A stretch of 64,000 bases of DNA from Vermiculatibacterium agrestimuris (GTDB lineage Bacteria > Bacillota > Clostridia > Oscillospirales > Oscillospiraceae): contig NZ_CALPCU010000014.1 of NCBI RefSeq assembly GCF_943193085.1, positions 1-64,000 on the forward strand, in the 5' to 3' direction. The position numbers and the translations under genes were made by a program. The notes beneath the pieces were generated by a model, which made no database searches, was not told the DNA's origin, and saw nothing but the letters and a program-made list of their open reading frames with translations. Below, in pieces: positions 47,192 to 54,820 of the stretch (its first letter is position 1; every line of letters starts with the position of its first letter).

Positions 47192-47856
47192 TGGTAATCC
47201 GCTCCTTCCTCTGCCAGGACGATGTAATCCACCAGGGGGCCGGGGGTGACCACCTGGTCAGGGGCGATCTCGCCCACGGGGACGATCTGCTCCACCTCGG
47301 CGATGACGATATCCGCGGCCATGGCCATGACGGTGTTCATGTTGTGAGAGGTCAGCCGGTAGACCAGGTTGCCCTTCTCGTCCGCCTGATAGGCCTTGAT
47401 AATGGCCACATTGGCCCGCAGGGGCAGCTCCAGCAGGTACTCCTTGCCGTCGATCTCGATCTTCCGCTTGCCCTCCTCCACGGGGGTGTGCATGCCGGCC
47501 TGGGTCAGGGCGCCGCCCAGGCCCGCGCCGCCGCAGCGGATGCGCTCGGCCAAAGTGCCCTGGGGAGAGAACTCCACCTGAAGCTCCCCGGCATTCATCT
47601 GCCGGCCGGTCTCCTTGTTGGTGCCGATGTGGGAGGTGATGACCTTCCTGACCTGACGGTTCACCACCAGCTTGCCGCAGCCGTGCTGGGGGTTGCCGGT
47701 GGTGCAGGAGATCAGGGTCAGATCTTTGACGCCCTTCGCCACCAACGCGTCGATGACGCACTCAGGGGTGGAGGAGCCAAGAAAATCACCGACCATGATG
47801 GTGGCGCCGTCTGTGACCAGCGCGGCCGCCTGCTGCGTCGTAATGATCTTATTCAT
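47188..47856 (-). CDS. 3-oxoacid/acetoacetate-type CoA-transferase subunit A
   Basis: Alpha subunit, 222 aa, with DGATIMVGDFLGSSTPECVI (the glycine-rich CoA-binding area), FSPQGTLAERIRCGGAGLGG and ANVAIIKAYQADEKGNLVYR. It pairs with the downstream beta subunit. AAAGGAG lies upstream of the ATG. It follows a C_GCAxxG_C_C protein by 36 bp in the same operon. Confidence 0.93.
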   Translation of the reverse strand: MNKIITTQQAAALVTDGATIMVGDFLGSSTPECVIDALVAKGVKDLTLISCTTGNPQHGCGKLVVNRQVRKVITSHIGTNKETGRQMNAGELQVEFSPQGTLAERIRCGGAGLGGALTQAGMHTPVEEGKRKIEIDGKEYLLELPLRANVAIIKAYQADEKGNLVYRLTSHNMNTVMAMAADIVIAEVEQIVPVGEIAPDQVVTPGPLVDYIVLAEEGADYQ

Positions 47857-47892
47857 GGCGCATTGCAGCTCCTTTTCTTTAATATAAATCTC

Positions 47893-48417
47893 TCAGGCGT
47901 TGCCGCCGAGGTTTTCTCCGTAGGGGAGGGCGAAGGCCTCCTCCTGAGACATCTGGAGGTAATCATAGGCCAGCTTGGCGCTGGCGGCGATCATCTTCAG
48001 ACAGGACTTGCGCCGCTCCACACAGTGGAAGTCCTCGAAACGGCTGCACAGCTCGGCGCAGTCGGTAGAGCCGAACTGCTCCTCGAAGTCGTGGGTCAGC
48101 CGGTTATAGCGGCGGTAATACTTCTGGGCGATCTCGGACATACGGCTGTCCTCGCTCACCGCCCAGGGATCGGGGCGGCCATAGACCGCGCCGCAGGCCA
48201 TCACAATGGCGGACAGGGCGCCGCAGGTGTGGCCGGACAGGCCGATGCCGCCGCCAAAGCCGATGCACATGGCCTGGGTCTTGGGATCCACGCCGGACAG
48301 AACGCCGGAACGGAGCAGGGCGTTATACACGCTCTCACAGCAGTTGAGGCCGCCCTTGAAGTTCTCCACGGCCAGATTGCCGCAAAGCTCTCTCAGATTG
48401 GTGGCAGGTGTTTCCAT
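47893..48417 (-). CDS. C_GCAxxG_C_C family redox protein
   Basis: A 174-aa protein of the C-GCAxxG-C-C family, cysteine-rich and often linked with redox or membrane electron-transfer genes. Motifs are FKGGLNCCESVYNAL and GFGGGIGLSGHTCGALSAIV; later Cys residues are at STDCAELCSRFEDFHCVERR and KSC. The core HTCGALS matches the family GCA/G-x-x-G region. I start at ATG 48417, which has AAGGA 8-9 nt upstream; an in-frame TTG at 48438 includes the SD. First gene of the CoA-transferase operon. Confidence 0.85.
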   Translation of the reverse strand: METPATNLRELCGNLAVENFKGGLNCCESVYNALLRSGVLSGVDPKTQAMCIGFGGGIGLSGHTCGALSAIVMACGAVYGRPDPWAVSEDSRMSEIAQKYYRRYNRLTHDFEEQFGSTDCAELCSRFEDFHCVERRKSCLKMIAASAKLAYDYLQMSQEEAFALPYGENLGGNA

Positions 48418-48466
48418 AATTGACACATCCTTCTTCAAATTGGTGGCTGATGGAATAAACTTTTGC

Positions 48467-48474
48467 GGTATACC
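48467..48474. promoter_or_regulatory. GGTATACC site 1
   Basis: Perfect 8-bp palindrome GGTATACC, about 40 bp downstream of the predicted start of the minus-strand operon. Matches the FadR-type core; binding by the local GntR protein is inferred. Confidence 0.55.
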
Positions 48475-48519
48475 TAAAAATTCTGCAAAAATGATCGAAA
48501 AACATCACGGATATCGTCA

Positions 48520-48548
48520 AGTATAGGACAAAAGAAGTGGCGTGTCAA
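48520..48548 (-). promoter_or_regulatory. Promoter of C_GCAxxG-CoA-transferase-gntR operon
   Basis: On minus, TTGACA (48548-48543), 17-bp spacer, TATACT (48525-48520). Predicted start near 48513, giving a leader of about 95 nt. Confidence 0.8.
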
Positions 48549-48555
48549 TACGGCT

Positions 48556-48563
48556 GGTATACC
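48556..48563. promoter_or_regulatory. GGTATACC site 2
   Basis: TGGTATACCA context, 7 bp upstream of the minus-strand -35 hexamer. Confidence 0.6.
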
Positions 48564-48649
48564 ACAAGAGAAAAAATGTTGATATGTACAAAAATTCGAC
48601 TGCATTTTTGGTCAAAAATGATATTTTTGAGTTTCTGAACAAAATGATA

Positions 48650-48678
48650 TTGACACTTTCGACGGAAGCGTTTATCCT
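48650..48678 (+). promoter_or_regulatory. Promoter of CoA-disulfide reductase gene
   Basis: TTGACA (48650-48655), 17-bp spacer, TATCCT (48673-48678), 84 bp before the ATG. Confidence 0.75.
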
Positions 48679-48699
48679 ATTATCAGGCTTTGGTAGCTT

Positions 48700-48707
48700 G
48701 GTATACC
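48700..48707. promoter_or_regulatory. GGTATACC site 3
   Basis: TTGGTATACCAA, a 12-bp perfect palindrome about 15 bp downstream of the predicted plus-strand start, a typical repressor position. Confidence 0.65.
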
Positions 48708-48761
48708 AACAATTTTGAGGTGCGTAATATCAGAAAAACATCGCGGTAGAAAGGTTGAGTT

Positions 48762-50459
48762 ATGAGGAAAATCGTTGTGATTGGAGGCGTTGCGGGCGGC
48801 GCGTCTGCCGCCGCCCGGCTCCGCCGACTGGATGAACAGGCGCAGATCGTCGTGCTGGAGCGGGGAGAGCACGTGTCCTTCTCCAACTGCTGCTTACCTT
48901 ATTATTTGAGCGGAACCGTGCCCACCAGCGAGGCGCTGGTGATGATGACCCCCAAGGCGTTCCAGGAGCGGCATAACATTGAGGTCAGAGTCAACAGCGA
49001 GGCCGTGGAGATCCTGCGGGAGGAAAAGGCCGTTCTCGTCCGTGAGGCGGGGGGAAGAGAATATAAGGAGAGCTACGATAAGCTGGTGCTGGCCCCCGGC
49101 GCAAGGCCGGTGGTGCCCCGGAGCATCCGGGGTGCGGACGCCCCCCATGTGTTCACAGTGCGGAACGTGGGGGATGTGCGCAGACTGAAGGATCATGTGA
49201 CGCTTCATAAGGTCAGGAATGTCGTGGTGGCCGGCGGCGGCTTCGTGGGCATCGAGGTGGCGGAGAACCTCCGCAGCGCCGGGTTGGAGGTCAGCCTGGT
49301 GGAGGGAGCGGAGCAGATCATGGCTCCCTTTGACTACGATATGGTTCAGATCCTCCACAAGGAGCTGATCGACAACGGTGTGGGCCTCTATTTGAGCAGT
49401 ATGCTCACCGCCATCAACGGCGACAGCGTAGAGCTGCGCCGGGGAGAGGAGACGCTCACCCTCCCGGCGCAGGCGGTGGTGCTGGCTGTGGGCGTGGCGC
49501 CGGAGACAGAGCTTGCCTCCAAGGCCGGCCTGGAGCTGGGCAGCCGGGGGATCAAGGTGGATCACAACTACCGCACCACCGACCCGGACATCTACGCCGT
49601 GGGCGACGCGGTGGAGTACTTCGACCGGATGAACCGGCGCTCCGGCGCCCTGGCCCTGGCGGGGCCCGCCCAGCGGCAGGCCCGGGCGGCGGCGGATCAT
49701 ATCTGTGGAAAGTTCAGCGGCAACAGGGGCTATATCGGCTCCTCCTGCCTGCGGGTCTTCGCCCAGAACGCCGCCTGCACCGGCATGAACGAAAAGGCGG
49801 CGAAGGCCGCCGGGATCCCCTGCGAGGTGGCCTATGTTTTGCCTGCGGATAAAGTGGGTATTATGCCAGAGAGCCACTATATGGCCTTCAAACTGATCTT
49901 TGAAGTTCCCACAGGCCGCATCCTGGGCGCCCAGGCCATTGGAAAAGGCGACGCGGTGCGCAGGATCGACGTGATCGCCACCCTCATCACCATGAACGGC
50001 ACCCTGGAGGATCTCAAGGAGCTGGAGCTGTGCTATTCCCCGGTCTATGGCACCGCCAAGGACGTGGTGAATATGGCGGCTCTGGTGGGCCTGAATCTGC
50101 TCAACGGCGAGTATGAGCAAGTGCGCTTGGATCAGGTCAGAGCTCTGGTGGAGAGCGGGGCCTATATCGTAGATGTGCGGGAGAAGGCGGAGTATGACGC
50201 CGGACACCTGAAAAACGCGGTGAATATCCCCCTGTCTCAATTCCGGGAGCGCCTGGCCGAGGTGCCCAGGGACGTGCCGGTCTATCTCCACTGCCGCACC
50301 TCCCAGAGAAGCTATTACGCCCTGTGCCAGCTGCGGGGCAACGGATACCGGAACGTGAAGAACATCAGCGGCTCCTTCCTGGGCGTGTGCCTCTATGAGT
50401 ACTACAATGATCAGACCCAGGGCCGGACGCCCATTGTAACGGCTTATAATTTCAAATGA
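48762..50459 (+). CDS. CoA-disulfide reductase with C-terminal rhodanese domain
   Basis: FAD-dependent pyridine-nucleotide disulfide oxidoreductase of 565 aa. The N-terminal FAD motif IVVIGGVAGGASAAARLRRL is followed by the single redox Cys in HVSFSNCCLPYYLSG (family SFxNCGLPY), the NAD motif VVVAGGGFVGIEVAENLRSA and IYAVGDAVEYF. From about residue 465 a rhodanese domain carries the catalytic Cys in VPVYLHCRTSQRSY. CoADR-Rhd proteins reduce CoA disulfides, persulfides or polysulfides. It is divergent from the CoA-transferase/C_GCAxxG operon and shares GGTATACC sites with it. GTAGAAAGG precedes the ATG. Confidence 0.93.
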   Translation: MRKIVVIGGVAGGASAAARLRRLDEQAQIVVLERGEHVSFSNCCLPYYLSGTVPTSEALVMMTPKAFQERHNIEVRVNSEAVEILREEKAVLVREAGGREYKESYDKLVLAPGARPVVPRSIRGADAPHVFTVRNVGDVRRLKDHVTLHKVRNVVVAGGGFVGIEVAENLRSAGLEVSLVEGAEQIMAPFDYDMVQILHKELIDNGVGLYLSSMLTAINGDSVELRRGEETLTLPAQAVVLAVGVAPETELASKAGLELGSRGIKVDHNYRTTDPDIYAVGDAVEYFDRMNRRSGALALAGPAQRQARAAADHICGKFSGNRGYIGSSCLRVFAQNAACTGMNEKAAKAAGIPCEVAYVLPADKVGIMPESHYMAFKLIFEVPTGRILGAQAIGKGDAVRRIDVIATLITMNGTLEDLKELELCYSPVYGTAKDVVNMAALVGLNLLNGEYEQVRLDQVRALVESGAYIVDVREKAEYDAGHLKNAVNIPLSQFRERLAEVPRDVPVYLHCRTSQRSYYALCQLRGNGYRNVKNISGSFLGVCLYEYYNDQTQGRTPIVTAYNFK

Positions 50460-50488
50460 TATTGAAATGGCCTTCCTGTTCTTGCCTA

Positions 50489-50517
50489 TTGACAGAAAGG
50501 TCGAAATCGAATATCAT
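50489..50517 (+). promoter_or_regulatory. Promoter of TRAP operon
   Basis: TTGACA (50489-50494), 17-bp spacer, TATCAT (50512-50517), the same hexamers and spacing as the gcl promoter. Confidence 0.8.
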
Positions 50518-50542
50518 AAAAATAGAAAGAAAATAAAACCAA

Positions 50543-50559
50543 ATTTCATACAATGAAAT
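50543..50559. promoter_or_regulatory. ATTTCAT-N3-ATGAAAT inverted repeat upstream of TRAP operon
   Basis: ATTTCAT (50543-50549), ACA, ATGAAAT (50553-50559), perfect arms. It is preceded by CAA, so the stretch reads like 7226-7245 at gcl (CAAATTTCATA followed by NAATNAAAT). Position +20 to +36 suits repression. Confidence 0.55.
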
Positions 50560-50634
50560 AGTTAAGGCGTTTCATTTTGGTGTTTGCCGCTTCGGCGGGA
50601 AATATAAAACAATCAAGTGAAGGAGAAATCAAAA

Positions 50635-51714
50635 ATGAAAAAGAGAGTATTTTCGCTGATCCTTGCTGCAACGATGGCTCTGTCTCTGGCCGCCTGCGGC
50701 GGCGGCAGCGCTAACACGCCTGCTCCCGTGGAGTCCAAGGCTGCCGAGCCCGGCACGCCTACCACTGAGATCCCCAAGATGACCATTAAGCTCACCCAGC
50801 CCCAGCCCATCGGCACCCCCGAGGATCTGGCCTGCCTTGAGGTCAAGGCGAAGCTGGAGGAGCTCTCCGGCGGCAACATCACCGTGGAGTACTATCCCGC
50901 CGGCCAGATCGGCTCCATCCCTGAGTCCATCCAGAGCGTGCAGATGGGCGTGACGCAGCTGGCCATGGGCCCCTGCGCCATCATCGCCTCCTACTGCGAG
51001 GACGCCGCCATGGTCGACCTGCCCTACCTGCTGCCCCAGGACACCAGCATCATCAGTGAGGTCATGAACGACGAGATCGGCCAGGAGTTCATGGGCCGCC
51101 TGGGCGACGTGGGCATCCACGGCCTGGGCGTGTGGTTCGCCGGCTTCCGTCAGATGACCTCCAACCGCGACATCAACAGCGTGGCCGACATGAAGGGTCT
51201 GAAGATGCGCATTATGGAGTCCAACATCCTCACCGATACCTACAACGCCCTGGGCGCTCAGCCCATCGTGGTGGCTTACGCCGATACCTACAACGCTCTG
51301 TCCAACGGCACCGTTGACGCTCAGGAGAACCCCGCTCAGTCCACCTACACCATGAACTTCCACGAGGTGCAGAAGTACGTCGTTGAGACCTACCACGACG
51401 CCCAGGTCCACGTGCTCATGGCCAACAAGGCCTGGTTCGACGGCCTGGACGCCGCCACCCAGGAGATCGTCATTGAGGCCGAGAAGGCCGGCCGCGCCGT
51501 TCTGGACGCTGAGCTGCCCGACTACACCCAGGAGTGCATCGACGGCATGGTGGCCTCCGGCTGCGAGTACCACAAGTTCACCGACGAGCAGATCGCCGAG
51601 TTCAAGGCCGCTACCGCCTCTGTGTACGACAAGTTCATGACCACTGACTGGCGCAAGGACTTCGTGCCCCGCCTGCAGGCCGCTTTTGACGCCGCTGTGG
51701 CCGCCAAGGGCTGA
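50635..51714 (+). CDS. TRAP transporter substrate-binding lipoprotein (DctP-type)
   Basis: Extracytoplasmic receptor of 359 aa with lipobox LSLAAC (Cys at about residue 21) and a Pro/Glu linker. The DctP fold shows VKAKLEELSGGNITVEYYPA, GQIGSIPESIQSVQMGVTQL and the conserved Arg region MKGLKMRIMESNILTDTYNA, where the ligand carboxylate usually pairs with Arg. Codon use is highly biased toward C/G-ending codons, suggesting high expression. ATG at 50635 has AAGGAG 9 nt upstream. Ligand unknown, most likely an organic acid or amino-acid-like compound. Confidence 0.93.
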   Translation: MKKRVFSLILAATMALSLAACGGGSANTPAPVESKAAEPGTPTTEIPKMTIKLTQPQPIGTPEDLACLEVKAKLEELSGGNITVEYYPAGQIGSIPESIQSVQMGVTQLAMGPCAIIASYCEDAAMVDLPYLLPQDTSIISEVMNDEIGQEFMGRLGDVGIHGLGVWFAGFRQMTSNRDINSVADMKGLKMRIMESNILTDTYNALGAQPIVVAYADTYNALSNGTVDAQENPAQSTYTMNFHEVQKYVVETYHDAQVHVLMANKAWFDGLDAATQEIVIEAEKAGRAVLDAELPDYTQECIDGMVASGCEYHKFTDEQIAEFKAATASVYDKFMTTDWRKDFVPRLQAAFDAAVAAKG

Positions 51715-51742
51715 GAAATTACTGACCCAAGCACTTTTTTGG

Positions 51743-51775
51743 AGTGCCAGGAGGCGCTTGCCGCCTCCTGGCACT
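51743..51775 (+). promoter_or_regulatory. Intercistronic hairpin between dctP- and dctQ-type genes
   Basis: AGTGCCAGGAGGCG (51743-51756) pairs perfectly with CGCCTCCTGGCACT (51762-51775), loop CTTGC, with no T-run. It probably protects the upstream mRNA so that the receptor is made in excess of the permeases. Confidence 0.7.
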
Positions 51776-51796
51776 TGCTAAAAGGGAGGAAAAAGC

Positions 51797-52279
51797 ATGT
51801 CTAAACTTATGAAGCTGCTGGTCGCCCTGGAGAAGACCATTATCGGTGCATGCCTGGGCCTGGCGGTCATCGTCATTATGATCAGCGTCATTGGCCGGCG
51901 TATCGGCTCCGCCCCGCCCTGGGCGGAGGAGGTGGTGCGCTACCTGATCATCTGGATCACCTTTATCGGCAGCGGCGTGTGCTTCCGCCGGGGCGCCCAC
52001 TACGGCGTAGACGTGATCCGCAGAGTAAACAACCCCGGTTTCCAGAAGTTTATCGGTTCCTTTGTGATCCTGGTTTCCATGGTCTTTGCCGCGCTCCTGG
52101 TGGTTTTCGGCGGAAAGTACACCATGTTCGCCATGTCCTCCGGGCAGAAGACCGCCGCCCTGGGCTGGCCGATCTGGATCGTGTATATCTCGGTTCCCAT
52201 CGGCGGCGTCCTCGTGATCCTGCATCTGATCGAGGTGTTTTGCAGCGAGGTTCTGGGCATTTACACCATCGAGGAATAA
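51797..52279 (+). CDS. TRAP transporter small permease (DctQ-type)
   Basis: A 160-aa protein with four membrane helices and the DctQ signature APPWAEEVVRYLIIWITFIG followed by GSGVCFRRGAHYGVDVI. It forms the membrane complex with the large permease. AAAGGGAGG precedes the ATG. Third element of the Na+-driven TRAP operon. Confidence 0.93.
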   Translation: MSKLMKLLVALEKTIIGACLGLAVIVIMISVIGRRIGSAPPWAEEVVRYLIIWITFIGSGVCFRRGAHYGVDVIRRVNNPGFQKFIGSFVILVSMVFAALLVVFGGKYTMFAMSSGQKTAALGWPIWIVYISVPIGGVLVILHLIEVFCSEVLGIYTIEE

Positions 52280-52294
52280 GGAGGAGAGAAACTG

Positions 52295-53569
52295 ATGGTA
52301 CCTATTTTGCTCATTTGCCTGCTGGTGCTTTTTGTCAGCAGCGCGCCTATCACAGTGGCGCTGGGCCTTTCCGGCTTTGCGTCCCTTCTGCTGGGTTCTG
52401 ACATTGAACCCATGGTGGTCATCCAGCGCATGGTGGGAGGCATCGACTCCTTTCCCCTGATGGCTCTGCCCTTCTTCATCCTGGCCGCCAACCTGATGGC
52501 CACCGGCGGCCTGTCCAAGCGTCTGCTTAATTGGTGCCGTGCCCTCGTCGGCCATGTCTGCGGCGGTATTGCCATGGCCACGGAGGTGGCCAGCATGTTC
52601 TTCGGCGCCCTGTCCGGCTCCAGCCCCGCCACCATCATCGCCATCGGCAAACTGATGTACCCCGACCTAATAGAGAAGAAGTACCCTAAGAGCTTCATCG
52701 GCGGCCTGCTGGCTTCCTCTGGTTCCGTGGCCCTCATTATCCCCCCCAGCGTCACCATCATCATCTACTGCACGGTGACTGGCGCCTCGGTGGGTAAGTG
52801 CTTCATCGCGGGCATCACCGCAGGTCTCATCTTCGGCGTGAGCAGCCTGGTGTATATCTACTTCTACTCCAAAAAGCACAACCTGCCCAAGGACGAGAAG
52901 GCCACCAAGGGTGAGCTGTGGAAAGCGACCAAGGACGCCTTCGCCGCGTTGATGGTGCCCGTGATCATCCTGGGCGGCATCTACTCCGGCCTGTGCTCCC
53001 CCACCGACGCCGCAGCTCTGTCCGCGGTGTACGCTATGATCGTGGGCCTGTTCATCTACCGTGAGATGAAGCTCAAGGACGTGTGGAAGGTTCTGGTGGA
53101 CTCCGCCGTGGGCGTATCCCAGGTGCTGGTACTCATGACCTCCGCCACGGTGCTGGGCTGGGTGCTCACGGTGAGCCAGCTGTCCAACACCCTGACCACC
53201 GCCCTGCTGGGCAACGTGACCAACAAGTTCCTGTTCCTGCTCATCATCAACCTGATCCTGCTGGTGTTCGGTATGTTCATGGACGGCTCTGCCTCCATCC
53301 TCATCGTGGCGCCTCTGGTGTTCCCTCTGGCCACTGCCATGGGCGTCAATCCCGTCCACCTGTGCCTCATCATGATCTCCAACCTGGCCATCGGCATGTA
53401 TACCCCGCCCTTCGGCATGAACCTGTTCGTCACCAGCGACATTACCAAACAGGATCTGGTGGAAATGCTGCCGGGCGTGTGGCCGTTCCTGGGTATGAAC
53501 CTGGCGGCCCTGGCCGTTATTACCTATTGCCCTGACGTTATCATGTTCCTGCCCAATCTGGTCGGCTAA
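52295..53569 (+). CDS. TRAP transporter large permease (DctM-type)
   Basis: A 424-aa polytopic protein with about 12 helices and DctM motifs SFPLMALPFFILAANLMATG, FGALSGSSPATIIAIGKLM and IPPSVTIIIY; the C-terminal half has FGMFMDGSASILIVAPLVFP and NLAIGMYTPPFGMNLFV. It is the Na+-coupled transport subunit. The ATG is 15 bp after the small permease gene, with GGAGGAG upstream. Confidence 0.95.
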   Translation: MVPILLICLLVLFVSSAPITVALGLSGFASLLLGSDIEPMVVIQRMVGGIDSFPLMALPFFILAANLMATGGLSKRLLNWCRALVGHVCGGIAMATEVASMFFGALSGSSPATIIAIGKLMYPDLIEKKYPKSFIGGLLASSGSVALIIPPSVTIIIYCTVTGASVGKCFIAGITAGLIFGVSSLVYIYFYSKKHNLPKDEKATKGELWKATKDAFAALMVPVIILGGIYSGLCSPTDAAALSAVYAMIVGLFIYREMKLKDVWKVLVDSAVGVSQVLVLMTSATVLGWVLTVSQLSNTLTTALLGNVTNKFLFLLIINLILLVFGMFMDGSASILIVAPLVFPLATAMGVNPVHLCLIMISNLAIGMYTPPFGMNLFVTSDITKQDLVEMLPGVWPFLGMNLAALAVITYCPDVIMFLPNLVG

Positions 53570-53623
53570 ATCCGCACCGAATAAGAGCCTGCGGAAAAGA
53601 AATCATTTCTGGGAGGTTTTACT

Positions 53624-54805
53624 ATGTTAGAGCTGCGTGACCAAATTGCCATTCAGAACCGCCTGCAAAGCTGTATGGAGAAGGCCGGCTTGGACGCTAT
53701 GATCCTCACCACGCCGGAAGTCATTTTCTATGCCACCGGCTTTGCCAGCCAGTTTTTGTACCAGTCCAACAACATCGGCCTCACTGCCGCCGTTGTGCCC
53801 AAGACGGGCAAGATCAGCCTGATCTGCAACGAGTTTGAGAAGCAGACCGCTGTCTCCAGCTGCAAGGACATTGATATTATCTCCTACCCCATGTGGATCT
53901 ATATTGAGGACTATGCCACCGACGATGCGGCGGAGAAGCCCGCCCAGCCCGACCTGAACCAGACCTTCCGTATGGCGGCTGAGGTCATCAAGGACAAGTT
54001 CCCCAACGCCAAGGTGGGCGCGGAGGAGGAGCGGATCTCCCATACCAAGTGGGAGTTCCTCCAGACCCAGTTCCCCGGCAAGCTGTCTGACTGCGCCGCC
54101 GTTCTGGTGGAGTCCCGTATGATCAAGACCCCTTGGGAGATCAGCGTGCTGCGCCGGGGCGCCGAGATCTCTGAGGTGGCCATGTACAAGACCGCCCACG
54201 AGATCACCCCGGGCATGACTGAGGCTGACGTGATGCGCCTGTTCAAGATGAACTGCCAGGCCCAGTCCTCCGACGTGATGGATATTCTTCAGGCCCACAC
54301 CGTGGCCGGCGACTTCGCCCCCGCCATCGTGCCCCGCCACAACCGTCTGCGCCTGGGCGACGTGATCCGGTTGGACGGCGGCCCCATCTATTGCGGCTAC
54401 GGCTCCGACCTGGCCCGTACCTTCGTGCTGGGCAACTCCACCGACAAGCGCCGGGAGGAGATCTACGAGATCCTCTGGAAGGGCAACCGGGTGGCCCAGA
54501 ACATGCTGGGCCCGGGCGTGAAGCTGTGCGACGTGTTCAATGCCGTTCAGGCCACCATCAAGAAGGACATCCCCGGCTTCAAGCGGGGCCATCACGGCCA
54601 CTCCATCGGCTGCAACCGCTTCACCGAGGAGGCCCCCTTCATCTCCGGCACTGAGACGCTGGAGTTCCAGCCCGGCATGGTCTTCTGCCTGGAGATGCCC
54701 TACTACAGCAGCAAGAACCACAGCTTCAACATTGAGGACACCTTCACCATTACCGAGACCGGCGTGGAGTTCTTCACCCATGCCAACGAAACCCTCTATC
54801 TCTAA
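53624..54805 (+). CDS. M24-family metallopeptidase (Xaa-Pro dipeptidase/creatinase-like)
   Basis: A 393-aa protein with an N-terminal creatinase-like domain (about 1-150) and the pita-bread M24 domain. Metal ligands appear complete: Asp in RLDGGPIYCG, Asp in GSDLARTF, His in GHHGHSIG, Glu in CLEMPYY and Glu in NIEDTF. It should be a dimetal peptidase or an amidinohydrolase-like member; substrate unknown. It follows the TRAP permease by 54 bp with GGGAGG upstream, so it probably acts on the imported compound. Confidence 0.88.
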   Translation: MLELRDQIAIQNRLQSCMEKAGLDAMILTTPEVIFYATGFASQFLYQSNNIGLTAAVVPKTGKISLICNEFEKQTAVSSCKDIDIISYPMWIYIEDYATDDAAEKPAQPDLNQTFRMAAEVIKDKFPNAKVGAEEERISHTKWEFLQTQFPGKLSDCAAVLVESRMIKTPWEISVLRRGAEISEVAMYKTAHEITPGMTEADVMRLFKMNCQAQSSDVMDILQAHTVAGDFAPAIVPRHNRLRLGDVIRLDGGPIYCGYGSDLARTFVLGNSTDKRREEIYEILWKGNRVAQNMLGPGVKLCDVFNAVQATIKKDIPGFKRGHHGHSIGCNRFTEEAPFISGTETLEFQPGMVFCLEMPYYSSKNHSFNIEDTFTITETGVEFFTHANETLYL

Positions 54806-54820
54806 GAAGGAAGGATCAAA

